Assembly (NCBI RefSeq): GCF_003148825.1
Contig: NZ_QGGZ01000006.1
Span: 248,001-312,000, forward strand
Direction: 5' to 3'
Length of the DNA stretch: 64,000 bases
Source of the DNA: Streptomyces sp. CG 926
GTDB taxonomy: Bacteria; Actinomycetota; Actinomycetes; Streptomycetales; Streptomycetaceae
Part shown: positions 25,326 through 33,769 of the stretch, piece by piece
How positions within the stretch are numbered: the first letter of the stretch is position 1
How the letters are laid out: every line of letters begins with the position of its first letter
Notes under the pieces: generated by a model
What the model was told of the DNA's origin: nothing
What the model saw: only the letters and a program-made list of their open reading frames with translations
Database searches by the model: none
Translations under genes and position numbers: made by a program

Positions 25326-25757
25326 GTGTCGTCCAGGACCGCAGACATCGACTTCACCTTCGCCCGCGAGCTCACGGTCCGCACCACCATCGGGGCTTTG
25401 GCCGCCACAGGCTGGGTGCTGGAGAAGCCGTTCTCGTACATGGTGAACGACGACGGCCTCTACGACTGGCGGTCTACGACCCACGACCACACGCAGGATG
25501 TCTTGGCCGTCCTTGACGCACCCGAGCATGCGAACCACCACGCGGCCGTCTGCATCTACCACGGGGAGGCGAGCACAGGCGGTCAGCTCCTCTTCTTTCC
25601 TGGCCGCATGAACTGCAGCTTCATCCCGACCATCAACCGGCGGCGTCTACCTGACTCGGACGACTTCACCGACCTGAGCTGGTACATGCACACACTCGTG
25701 CCGCCCCTGCTGACGGTCGGGCTGAAGAGCTACGAAGCATGCGACATCGGCCACTGA
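25326..25757 (+). CDS. Hypothetical protein, unknown function
   Basis: 143 residues from a GTG at 25326 with GGAG eight bases upstream. The protein is soluble, acidic/neutral and rich in aromatic residues (GWVLEKPFSYMVNDDGLYDW; SWYMHTLVPPLLTVGLKSYE). It has no signal peptide, membrane helix or motif I recognise. It starts 86 bp after a transposase remnant and has somewhat less extreme codon bias than its neighbours, which suggests acquired DNA. Size, context and composition would fit an immunity protein or orphan island gene, but nothing shows this. Confidence 0.65.
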   Translation: MSSRTADIDFTFARELTVRTTIGALAATGWVLEKPFSYMVNDDGLYDWRSTTHDHTQDVLAVLDAPEHANHHAAVCIYHGEASTGGQLLFFPGRMNCSFIPTINRRRLPDSDDFTDLSWYMHTLVPPLLTVGLKSYEACDIGH

Positions 25758-25841
25758 GGCCGCCTGCCTGGTTACCTCTCGATCCATGCAGAGTCTTTGT
25801 CAGGACCTCTGAGAGGCCCGTCCCGGGAGCCGGAAACGCGG

Positions 25842-25874
25842 CCGGCCCCGCCCCGGGGAACGGGGCGGGGCCGG
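25842..25874 (-). terminator. 14-bp GC hairpin terminator
   Basis: CCGGCCCCGCCCCG and CGGGGCGGGGCCGG pair perfectly around GGGAA. It lies 11 bp past the stop of the secreted protein gene at 25885. Confidence 0.85.
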
Positions 25875-25884
25875 GTCGGTCAGG

Positions 25885-26559
25885 TCAGCGGGACTGGACG
25901 AACGTGTTGCCCTGGTGGCCCTCGGCGGCGCAGGAGCGCTTCTCCGCAGCCGTCATCTTGCGGGTCTTGACCACCACGGCGTTGCTCTTGCCGTCCGTGC
26001 CGTTCTTGGCCGGGCCGGTGATCGTGTCCTCGAAGAACCAGTAGTAGTGGTTCCACTTCGGGCTGTCGTAGTGGGTCTGCCAGGTGCCGGAGACCTTCTG
26101 CATCACCTGGGCGCGCGAGATCCATCCGACCTCGCCCGGCTTCACCGTCATGTTGAGCGAGCTGCTCTCCGAGTGACTGTTCGACCAACTATGGCTGTAA
26201 CTCGCGGTTACGCTCAGGTCTACGATGCCCGCTATGTTACCGCCGGCCGTGACGGAGACGCCCAGCGAGTCGGTGGAGCCCACCGTGTCGTCCCAGGTCA
26301 TCGACTGGGACGAGTCGGAAGTGCTGCAGTTGAACAGGGAGTTCGACACCTGACGGAAGTCACCCAGGTACGCCTCCCCGAGCTCGGGCGAGTTGAAGGT
26401 GCACTTGCCCTCGCCCGAGGCGCAGTCCGCCATGAGCTGCGGCCGGGTCGGCTGGTCGGCCGCGGACGCCGGAAGGGTGGTCGCCGCAGCGACGGCGCAG
26501 GCCGCCATCGTCATGGTCAACGCGCGGGCCGCGTAACGCCTGACGCGGTGTGTGGTCAT
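25885..26559 (-). CDS. Secreted protein, possibly aerolysin/ETX-MTX2-like
   Basis: 224 residues from the ATG at 26559. Signal peptide RALTMTMAACAVAAATTLPA with cleavage after ASAAD. The mature part has four cysteines (DCASGEGKC; LFNCS; SCAAEG). The middle region alternates small polar and hydrophobic residues over two long strands (SLGVSVTAGGNIAGIVDLSV; SYSHSWSNSHSESSSLNMTV) followed by KPGEVGWI, the pattern of an amphipathic insertion hairpin in aerolysin-type pore formers. Aromatic residues cluster after it (WNHYYWFFEDTITG). The pore-former reading is inference from pattern only; it could be another secreted beta-sandwich protein. It stands alone with its own terminator. Confidence 0.6.
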   Translation of the reverse strand: MTTHRVRRYAARALTMTMAACAVAAATTLPASAADQPTRPQLMADCASGEGKCTFNSPELGEAYLGDFRQVSNSLFNCSTSDSSQSMTWDDTVGSTDSLGVSVTAGGNIAGIVDLSVTASYSHSWSNSHSESSSLNMTVKPGEVGWISRAQVMQKVSGTWQTHYDSPKWNHYYWFFEDTITGPAKNGTDGKSNAVVVKTRKMTAAEKRSCAAEGHQGNTFVQSR

Positions 26560-26702
26560 CGTGGTGCCTCTCACGGTGCTGGGGGGATCGGTGAACCGCC
26601 GTGCAGCCGTTGCGAATTCACTCGCCGACGGCTGCACGGACGATCACCGCCTCTTGCTCCCGGAATTCTCCCGACCTACCGGAGGCGTACGGTCCGATCG
26701 AG

Positions 26703-29030
26703 TCAATCTGCCGCCGGGCCCAGCACCGCGATCTCCGGGCCGAAGGCCACCACGAGCCGGCCGCCCGGTGCGGGCGCGAGCGCGGCCGCCGGCAACGACA
26801 GCGCGTACTCGCCTCCCACCTCGCGCCCCGTGGCGAGGTCCCGGAAGCGCACGGCCTGGCCTTGGCCGATGGCCACCACCGGCCGGGCATCGCCGGTGGT
26901 GACGACCATGGGCCCGTTCGGATCCGGGTGGCCGGTCAGGGGTTCACCGATCTCCCGCAGGGTGGCCAGGTCCCACCGGCGCACCGTCTCGTCCCGGCTC
27001 CTGCTGATCGCGACGAGCCGGCCGTCGACCAGGGTGGTGGCCACCGACGTCACCCAGTCGCTGTGACCGGTCAGGGGTTCACCGATCTGCCGGCCGGTAC
27101 CGAGGTCCCACAGCCGTACGGTCTTGTCCCAGCTGCCGGTGAACGCGACGGGCCGGCCCGCCAGCTCCGCCGTCGCCACGGCGGTCACCCTGCTGGTGTG
27201 GCCGGTGAGCGGCTCGCCGACCGGTCGGCGGGTGGCGAGGTCCCAGATCGCCGCGGTGCGGTCGGAGCCGGCCGTGACCACGACCGGCCGGCCCGCGAGG
27301 GTCGCGCCGGCCAGGGCCAGTACCCGGCCGTGGTGGGTGGTGACGGGCTCGCCGAGGTGGTCGGCGCCCACCGGATCCAGCAGGCGCAGGGTGTCGCCGC
27401 AGCCCGCGGTCACGATCACCGGCCGCCCGTCCACCTCGGATGCGACCATCGCGGTCACCCCGCCTTCCAGGCCCGTCACGGGGGCCGTGACCTGCCGGCC
27501 GGTGCTCAGGTCGCGCACGCGCAGGGTGTGGTCGGCGCCTGCCGTGACGACCACCGGGCGCCCGTCGAGAACGGCTGTGGTGACCGCCGAGACCGCTGCG
27601 GTGCGGCCGGGGCGGGACGGACCGTCCTCGGGGGTCAGGGCGTGGGAGAAGTCCCAGGTCCGGAGCGTGGGGTCGGCGCTCGCCGTGACGGCCACGAGCC
27701 GCCCGTCCACGACGATGGTGGCCACGTCCCAGACCTTGCCGGTGTGTCCGGTCAGCGGCGGGCCGACGGGCTTTCCGGTGGCACGGTCCCGTACGACCAC
27801 CGTCTCGTCCTGCTCCACGGTGAGCAGGACCGCATCGGCACGGTCGGAAGGGCCGTTCCCGCGCCCGGAGATCCGGTGCCACAGGTCCGCCTCCCGCTCC
27901 GGGCCGGGCGGGAACGCCGGCGCCGTGCCGCTCGCGTCCACGGCGTCGATCACCCGCGGTCGGTCGTCCGTCAGGTCCCACAGGCGCAGGGTCCCGTCGG
28001 CTCCGGCGGTGAGGGCGACCGTACGTCCGTCCAGCACCGCGGTCTCCCGCGCCCGGGTGCGTACCAGGGCGCCGTTCTGGCGGGAGAGGGCCGGCGGGCC
28101 GATGAAGCGGGGCTCCTCGTCGTCGAGGCCGAGGGCGACGGCACGTCCACGCACCACCGTCAGGGTCGTCGCACCGGGCCGGTCCGCGCCCTCGGACAGG
28201 ACGGCGGCGGCCTCTGAGGCGTCCACGGGCTCGCCGGTGGCCAGGTCCCACAGCCGCCCCTGTGCCGGGTCCGCCCCCGTCCCGGCCGCCGGGTCCGGTT
28301 CCGGGGCGGTGACGGCGAGCACCCGTCCGTCGAGGTCGACGGTCCGCGCCACCGACAGGGACCGGGCCAGTTGCTCGCCGGTGGCCATGTCCCACACGCG
28401 CACGGTCCGGTCCACGTCCACGGCGTCGACGGTGACGACGACCCGGCGGCCGTCCAGCATCGCCACGCCGGTCGCCGACGGGAAGGCGGCGACCCGGCGG
28501 CCGGTGAGCAGGTCCCCCACGGACAGGGTCCCGTCCGCCCCGAGGGTGAGCAGGACCCGGCGCTCGTCCAGGACGGCGCTCTCCACCAGCCTGACGAACT
28601 CCCCGGCCGCGCGGCCGGTGGCCAGGTCCCGGACCAGGACCGAATCGTCGCCGTGCAGGCTGAAGGCCACCGGCCTGCCGTCGGCGACCGCCGTGGCCAC
28701 GGACAGCACCTCGACGGTCGTCGAGGAGATCGCATCGGTGCGGCCGGTGACCGGTTCGTGCAGCTGCTCGCCGGTCGCCAGGTCCCAGACGCGCACGGTG
28801 TTGTCCCGGCTGCCCGAGACCGCGACCGGTCTGCCGTCGACGAGCGCCGTGGCCACCGTCCGTACCTGGCCGTCGTGCCCCACGAGGGGACGCAGGCGCC
28901 GCCGGTCCGGTACGGGGCCGTCGGCCCACCGCAGGGTCCATCGCGGCTCGGGCAGCGGGGCGTTCGCGTCGTCGGGCGCACCCGTGGAGATCTCGGACAT
29001 GCCTCCGAGGCTGGACACCGCCTCTGACAT
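26703..29030 (-). CDS. WD40-type beta-propeller repeat protein
   Basis: About 775 residues from the start at 29030; a second ATG at 29000 is possible and neither has an ideal ribosome site. Beyond a 40-residue N terminus the protein is almost entirely repeats of the form DGRPVAVTGSRDxTVRVWDLATG...EPLTGHTDxVxxVAT, some 15 or more units, enough for two seven-bladed propellers. Many repeats contain DGRPV where classic WD40 has a spaced SPDG. There is no signal peptide, kinase, NACHT or protease domain, so it is a free scaffold or the sensor half of a split system. It is divergent from the lanthipeptide precursor gene; a functional link is unproven. Confidence 0.85.
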   Translation of the reverse strand: MSEAVSSLGGMSEISTGAPDDANAPLPEPRWTLRWADGPVPDRRRLRPLVGHDGQVRTVATALVDGRPVAVSGSRDNTVRVWDLATGEQLHEPVTGRTDAISSTTVEVLSVATAVADGRPVAFSLHGDDSVLVRDLATGRAAGEFVRLVESAVLDERRVLLTLGADGTLSVGDLLTGRRVAAFPSATGVAMLDGRRVVVTVDAVDVDRTVRVWDMATGEQLARSLSVARTVDLDGRVLAVTAPEPDPAAGTGADPAQGRLWDLATGEPVDASEAAAVLSEGADRPGATTLTVVRGRAVALGLDDEEPRFIGPPALSRQNGALVRTRARETAVLDGRTVALTAGADGTLRLWDLTDDRPRVIDAVDASGTAPAFPPGPEREADLWHRISGRGNGPSDRADAVLLTVEQDETVVVRDRATGKPVGPPLTGHTGKVWDVATIVVDGRLVAVTASADPTLRTWDFSHALTPEDGPSRPGRTAAVSAVTTAVLDGRPVVVTAGADHTLRVRDLSTGRQVTAPVTGLEGGVTAMVASEVDGRPVIVTAGCGDTLRLLDPVGADHLGEPVTTHHGRVLALAGATLAGRPVVVTAGSDRTAAIWDLATRRPVGEPLTGHTSRVTAVATAELAGRPVAFTGSWDKTVRLWDLGTGRQIGEPLTGHSDWVTSVATTLVDGRLVAISRSRDETVRRWDLATLREIGEPLTGHPDPNGPMVVTTGDARPVVAIGQGQAVRFRDLATGREVGGEYALSLPAAALAPAPGGRLVVAFGPEIAVLGPAAD

Positions 29031-29255
29031 CGACCTGCTCTACCACACCGGGCGCCGCCGCCCGGAGCGTGGGGACCACCACCATTTCGCCCCGTGCGGA
29101 GCGGCACTTCGGTGGGGGGTACGGCCGGAGATTATGCGCGGCCACCGCCCATGTGCGGGTGGCGCGGATGGCGTTGAGTCGGACCTGCCGATCGGCCGGC
29201 AAGGAATCCACGTCAGCGCACGATCCCGCACCCGACCTTCGAGGAGGTGATCCGG

Positions 29256-29381
29256 ATGAGCGTCCTCAAGCTTCAGAACATGGAGGCCCGCGTCACGCCC
29301 AGTGCTGCCGCCACCATCAGTCTGACGAGCAGCAGCAGTGACTGCTGCAAGGCTCCGCGCGAGCCGCAGAACCCGAACTGA
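29256..29381 (+). CDS. Class III lanthipeptide precursor peptide
   Basis: 41 residues, too short for ordinary gene calling, with GAGGAGG nine bases before the ATG. The leader contains VLKLQNME, matching the conserved LxLQ motif recognised by LanKC enzymes. The core region has a Ser/Thr run ending in a cysteine pair (ISLTSSSSDCCKAP): Ser22, Ser25 and Cys30 fit a Ser-x2-Ser-x4-Cys pattern for a labionin or lanthionine ring. The tail APREPQNPN is polar. A LanKC gene follows 111 bp downstream. The final product structure cannot be read from sequence alone. Confidence 0.88.
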   Translation: MSVLKLQNMEARVTPSAAATISLTSSSSDCCKAPREPQNPN

Positions 29382-29382
29382 A

Positions 29383-29440
29383 CCGTCGGGTCCGTGCGTG
29401 GGCTCGGCGCGCCCCCGCACGGACCCACCGTTCCCGACGG
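29383..29440 (+). terminator. Nested hairpin between precursor and LanKC genes (attenuator)
   Basis: GGGTCCGTGCG (29388-29398) pairs perfectly with CGCACGGACCC (29416-29426); an outer CCGTC/GACGG (29383-29387 and 29436-29440) can close the structure. It starts just past the precursor stop. Such hairpins let the peptide gene be transcribed in excess over the enzyme gene. Confidence 0.7.
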
Positions 29441-29492
29441 CCGCTGCCGCAGCCGCTGCTGCCGGCGGCCCCGGACGATCACAGAGGCTGAC

Positions 29493-32183
29493 ATGCGCAA
29501 CGAACGCTGGGTCTACCGCTTCCTCTTCGCGTGGAACGACACACTGTTCTTCGACCCGCTCGACGTCTTCTACGAGCCGAACGCGGACCATTTCCTCGCC
29601 GCGTTCGACGAGCGGGTGCGGGCCCGGTTCGTCCGCAGCGGCATCTGGTGGAGCTTCCGGCACAACCAGGACCTGCCGGCGCAGGGGTGGAAGATCCACG
29701 TCTCGTCGAGCCACCGCCACGTGCGCGAGGTCGCGACCTCGGTGATCGACCATCTGACGGAACGCGGGATCGACTTCAAGATCGCTCTCGATCCCAACGT
29801 CTTCGAGATGCTCAACTCCAAGGCCATGTCCCGGGGCAGCGGCGGCAAGCTCGTCACCGTCTACCCGCGCGACGACGAAGAGTTCCGGACGTGCCTGGCG
29901 GACCTGGCCCGCCTCCTGAAGGGCGTCGAGGGCGCCTACGTCCTGTCGGACCTGCGGTACCGGGACAGCAAGGCCCTCTACTTCCGCTACGGCCAGTTCC
30001 TCGACACCGACGGCGTCGACGTCCTCGGCCGCAGACGAGGCCGCATCCTCGGGCCGGACGGCCCCGTCCCCGACGACCGGCGCCCGGGCCACGCGCAGCC
30101 CTCCTGGGTGCCCTGGCCCTTCGACGGCTGGCGGCCCGCCGACGAGGACGAGGGGGAGGACGGCCTGCTCGGGGGCCGCTTCCGGGTGACCGGCGCGATC
30201 CAGTTCTCCAACAGCGGCGGCGTGTACACGGCCGAGGACACCGCGGACGGCGACCGTCCGGTGCTGCTCAAGGAGGCCCGCCCGCACACGAACATCAACC
30301 CGCGGCAGGACCACGACGCCGTGGACATCCTGGACCGCGAGTGGATGTTCCTGAACCGGCTGGCCGACGTGGGCTCGTACCCGGCGCCGATCGCGAAGTT
30401 CCAGCACTGGGAACACCACTACATCGCCGAGGAGTTCGTCGACAGCTCCGACATCCGCTCGGTGCTGCTGGAGCGCAACCCGCTGGCGCGGCCGGGGTTC
30501 GACATCGAGCAGTCGCGGGAGTACCTGCGGATCTTCCTCACCGTCTTCCGCGGGCTGGCCCGCGCGATCCGGGCCGCGCACGACCGTGGGGTGATCCTCG
30601 CCGACTTCACCGCCGCGAACCTGCTCATCGACCCGGACACCTACGAGGTGACCATCGTCGACCTGGAGGCCTGCCGGCTGGCCGAGAGCGGTGAGGACGC
30701 CCTGGCGAAACCGGTCGAGCTCTACACCCCGGGATTCAGCCTGTCCCGCAACCGCTTCAAGGCGTACGGGCCGGAGGGCGACCGGTACGCCCTCGCGTCC
30801 ACCATGGCGTACTTCGTCTTCCCGATCGCCGCCATGTCGTACCTGCGCGAGGACGTCCTCGACCTGTACCGGATCTTCATCACCGAGGGACTGGGCTGGC
30901 CGGAGCGGGTGCACGGGCTGATCACCGACCTGGCGCAGGACCGGATCGACCTCGCCGGCCTGCTCGAAGCCCTGGAGGACGAGGGCGACGACCTGCTCGA
31001 CGGGGTCGAGGCCGCCCCGGTGCTCCCGGTCGTCGAAGAGGAGCTGGGGCTCGCGGACGCGGAGGCCGGGGTGGCCGCCTTCATCGAGGCCGCCGCCGAC
31101 ACCGGCCGCGACACGCTCTTCCCCGTGGACCCCTTCGCGCACGTCACCAACCCGCTGAGTCTGGGCTTCGGGGCGAGCGGCGTCCTGTGGGCGCTGCACG
31201 CCGGCGGCGTCCCGATCAGGCCTCGGTGGCGCGACTGGCTGGGCCGCAGGCTGGCGGACATCGATCCGGCCCGATACCCGGACGGCCTGATGAACGGCCT
31301 TTCCGGCATCGCCTGGGCGGCCGACTCCCTCGGGCTCGGCGCACCGGCCAGGGAACTGCTGACCTTGGCCAACGAGCGCGCGATGGACCAGGGCGACCAC
31401 ACCTTCTACTACGGCCTCTCCGGGGTCGGCATGACCGACCTGCGCTTCTTCCTGCGCGGCCACGACCCCCGCGACCTCGCCGCAGCGCAGGAGTGCGCAC
31501 AGGCGCTGCACGAGACGGCACAGCGGGACGGCGGCCACGCCCACTGGCGGAACGAGTTCACCAGGGAGGAACCGCTGACCGGTCTGGGCTTCGGGCAGGC
31601 CGGTGTCGCGATGTTCCTGCTGCGCATGCACCAGATCACGGGAGAGGACCGTCACCTGCGGCTCGGACGGGAGGCACTCGCCTGGGAGATGGCCCACGCC
31701 AAGCCGATCGACGACGACGGCGGCCCCGTCATGTTCGAGCACGAGAGGACGATGGAACCGTACGTCGAGGTCGGTTCGGCGGGCGTGCTGAAGGTGCTGC
31801 TGCGGTACGGGGACATGGACGCGGCCCGGACCGTCCTGCGTGGGCTCGACGTCCGGTACTCGGTGATGCCGGGCTACGCCTTCGGCATGGCCGGGGTCGC
31901 CGACGCGCTGCTGGACGCGGCCGAGTTCCTGGGCGACCGGTCCTACCGCGACACGGCGCTGCGCCAGCTCGACTTCGTCCGCAAGGTCTTCCTCTTCGAG
32001 CCCGCCGAGCGCTTCGGGCTGCCCCGCGACGAGGGCCGGCCGCCCCTGCTGGGCCTCCCCGGTGACGGACTGCTGCGCTGTTCCACGGACTATCTGACCG
32101 GCTCGGCGGGCGTGCTGCGGGTGCTCCACCGGGTGAACCGGGGAGGCCCGGCCGACTTCCTGCTGGACGAGGTCGGACGGTGA
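29493..32183 (+). CDS. Class III lanthipeptide synthetase LanKC (lyase-kinase-cyclase)
   Basis: 896 residues from the ATG at 29493 (AGAGG upstream). The N-terminal ~210 residues are the phosphoSer/Thr lyase domain; residues ~225-500 are the kinase (glycine-loop region GAIQFSNSGGVYTAED, LLKEAR, catalytic loop ADFTAANLL, metal-binding VDLE). The C-terminal ~380 residues are a LanC-like cyclase with FYYGLSGVGM, GFGQAGVAMFLLR and PGYAFGMAG. At the last site the zinc-ligand Cys-His of LanC is absent, which separates class III from class IV. It phosphorylates Ser/Thr of the precursor, eliminates phosphate and forms lanthionine/labionin. The exporter gene overlaps its stop. Confidence 0.93.
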   Translation: MRNERWVYRFLFAWNDTLFFDPLDVFYEPNADHFLAAFDERVRARFVRSGIWWSFRHNQDLPAQGWKIHVSSSHRHVREVATSVIDHLTERGIDFKIALDPNVFEMLNSKAMSRGSGGKLVTVYPRDDEEFRTCLADLARLLKGVEGAYVLSDLRYRDSKALYFRYGQFLDTDGVDVLGRRRGRILGPDGPVPDDRRPGHAQPSWVPWPFDGWRPADEDEGEDGLLGGRFRVTGAIQFSNSGGVYTAEDTADGDRPVLLKEARPHTNINPRQDHDAVDILDREWMFLNRLADVGSYPAPIAKFQHWEHHYIAEEFVDSSDIRSVLLERNPLARPGFDIEQSREYLRIFLTVFRGLARAIRAAHDRGVILADFTAANLLIDPDTYEVTIVDLEACRLAESGEDALAKPVELYTPGFSLSRNRFKAYGPEGDRYALASTMAYFVFPIAAMSYLREDVLDLYRIFITEGLGWPERVHGLITDLAQDRIDLAGLLEALEDEGDDLLDGVEAAPVLPVVEEELGLADAEAGVAAFIEAAADTGRDTLFPVDPFAHVTNPLSLGFGASGVLWALHAGGVPIRPRWRDWLGRRLADIDPARYPDGLMNGLSGIAWAADSLGLGAPARELLTLANERAMDQGDHTFYYGLSGVGMTDLRFFLRGHDPRDLAAAQECAQALHETAQRDGGHAHWRNEFTREEPLTGLGFGQAGVAMFLLRMHQITGEDRHLRLGREALAWEMAHAKPIDDDGGPVMFEHERTMEPYVEVGSAGVLKVLLRYGDMDAARTVLRGLDVRYSVMPGYAFGMAGVADALLDAAEFLGDRSYRDTALRQLDFVRKVFLFEPAERFGLPRDEGRPPLLGLPGDGLLRCSTDYLTGSAGVLRVLHRVNRGGPADFLLDEVGR

Positions 32184-33748
32184 GGCAACTCTGGCGCACG
32201 CTGCGCGGTCACCGGACCCCGTTCGTGGTGATCCTCGTCGCCGAGGTCACCATGAGCGGGCTGGAGGCCCTGCTGCACCCGCTGCTGCTCAAAGCCCTGT
32301 TCGACGAGGCGATCCTCACCGCCGACCTGCGGCGCTTCCTGTTCCTCGGCCTCACCTACCTCGCCCTGGGACTGACCCTCAACCTCACCGGGTACTGGAT
32401 CGCCTGCCGGCGCAAGCGGTTCGAGAACGCGTTCACGCTGGTGCTGGAGACCGAGCTGCTGGGCCGCGCGCTCGGCCTGGACGGCCGGAAGATGGCGCGG
32501 GCGGGCAACGCCTCGTACGTCAGCCGCATCCACAACGACGTGTCCCAGGGGGTCCTGCCGGCCGTCGACGTGTCCCTGCGCATCGCACGGCAGGCGGTCA
32601 CCTCGGTGGTCTTCCTGGGGGTGCTGCTGTACCTGTCCTGGCAGGCCAGCCTCGTCCTGCTGGTGATCGTGCCGCCGCTGGTGTTCGTGAGCAACCGGCT
32701 CGGCCGGCGGATCGAGGAGAACACCGGTCCCGAACGCGAGGCGGAGGCCCGGTACATCAACACGCTGACCCGGACGCTGGAGGCGTTCTTGGCCCTGCGC
32801 GGTCTGCCGGCGCTCCTGCCGGGCACGCGCCGTGCGAACCAGGACGCGCTGCGCGGCTTCCTCGGCATCACCTTCGTCAACTTCCGGCTGGCGCAGCGCC
32901 AGCGGACCCTCAGCGACCTGGTGATGAACCTGTCGGACACCGCTTCGATGGTCGTCGGAGCCTTCTTCGTCTTCTCCGGCCGGATGTCCTTCGGCAGCTT
33001 CCTCGCCTTCGTCAACTCGCTGTGGCGGGCGGTGACCGGGATGTTCGAGCTCATCAACCTGATTCCGCAGGCCCGCCGGAGCACCGCCGTCCTCGAACGG
33101 ATCGAGTCCCTACGGGAGTCCCGGCAGAGCCCGTACCACGACGAGGGGCCGCTGGTACGGGTCCACGCGGCCCGCGTCGTGTACGGCGGGACGGCCGAGG
33201 ACGGGACCGCGGTGGCCGGGGCGACCGCGGTGGCCGGGGTGTCGATCGACGCCTTCGAGCTGCGCGCCGGCGAGCACGTACTGCTGCGCGGTCCCAACGG
33301 CTGCGGGAAGACCACACTGCTGCACATCATCTCCGGGACCCTCGCCCCCGACGCCGGCTCGGTCACCCTGCCGTCCCGGGTGGCGAGCCTGACCGCTCCG
33401 GTGAACCTGCCCCCGCTGCCGGTGCGCGACCTGGTCCCCGACGAGCGGCTGCGCGCCGCGCTGGACCTGGACGTGCCCGCCGACCGGCTGCCGTCGGAGC
33501 TGTCCTCGGGCCAGCGCCAGCGCGTCGGGGTCGGCGCGCTGCTCTGCGAGGAAGCCGACGTGTACCTGGCCGACGAGCCGTTCGCGAACCTCGACGACCG
33601 CGGCCGGGAGCTGGTGTTCCGGCTGCTGCGCGAGCGGACCGCCGGGCGGGCGCTGCTCGTCGTGCACCACGGGGACGAGGACCTCGACGGCCGCTTCGAC
33701 CGCGTGGTGACCCTGGCCGCCGGACACCCGCTGGCCCGCCTCTCCTGA
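32180..33748 (+). CDS. ABC transporter (fused permease-ATPase), probable lanthipeptide exporter
   Basis: 522 residues, short for this family. The GTG at 32180 overlaps the LanKC stop (GTGA). Transmembrane exporter domain at about 1-310, then ATPase with Walker A GPNGCGKTT, signature LSSGQRQR, Walker B VYLADEP and switch HH in VVHHGDED. The ATPase is compact: the region between Walker A and signature is shortened (no clear Q-loop glutamine in the usual context), and an Ala/Gly/Thr repeat (AEDGTAVAGATAVAGVS) precedes it. The position, immediately after LanKC, argues for export of the modified peptide. Confidence 0.88.
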   Translation: MRQLWRTLRGHRTPFVVILVAEVTMSGLEALLHPLLLKALFDEAILTADLRRFLFLGLTYLALGLTLNLTGYWIACRRKRFENAFTLVLETELLGRALGLDGRKMARAGNASYVSRIHNDVSQGVLPAVDVSLRIARQAVTSVVFLGVLLYLSWQASLVLLVIVPPLVFVSNRLGRRIEENTGPEREAEARYINTLTRTLEAFLALRGLPALLPGTRRANQDALRGFLGITFVNFRLAQRQRTLSDLVMNLSDTASMVVGAFFVFSGRMSFGSFLAFVNSLWRAVTGMFELINLIPQARRSTAVLERIESLRESRQSPYHDEGPLVRVHAARVVYGGTAEDGTAVAGATAVAGVSIDAFELRAGEHVLLRGPNGCGKTTLLHIISGTLAPDAGSVTLPSRVASLTAPVNLPPLPVRDLVPDERLRAALDLDVPADRLPSELSSGQRQRVGVGALLCEEADVYLADEPFANLDDRGRELVFRLLRERTAGRALLVVHHGDEDLDGRFDRVVTLAAGHPLARLS

Positions 33749-33756
33749 GGCGGGCC
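33733..33756. terminator. 9-bp hairpin at the ABC gene stop codon
   Basis: GGCCCGCCT and AGGCGGGCC pair around a 6-nt loop; the TGA stop of the ABC gene is inside the hairpin. The convergent regulator gene ends 14 bp further on, so it can serve both directions. Confidence 0.65.
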
Positions 33757-33769
33757 GGCGGGCGAGCGG

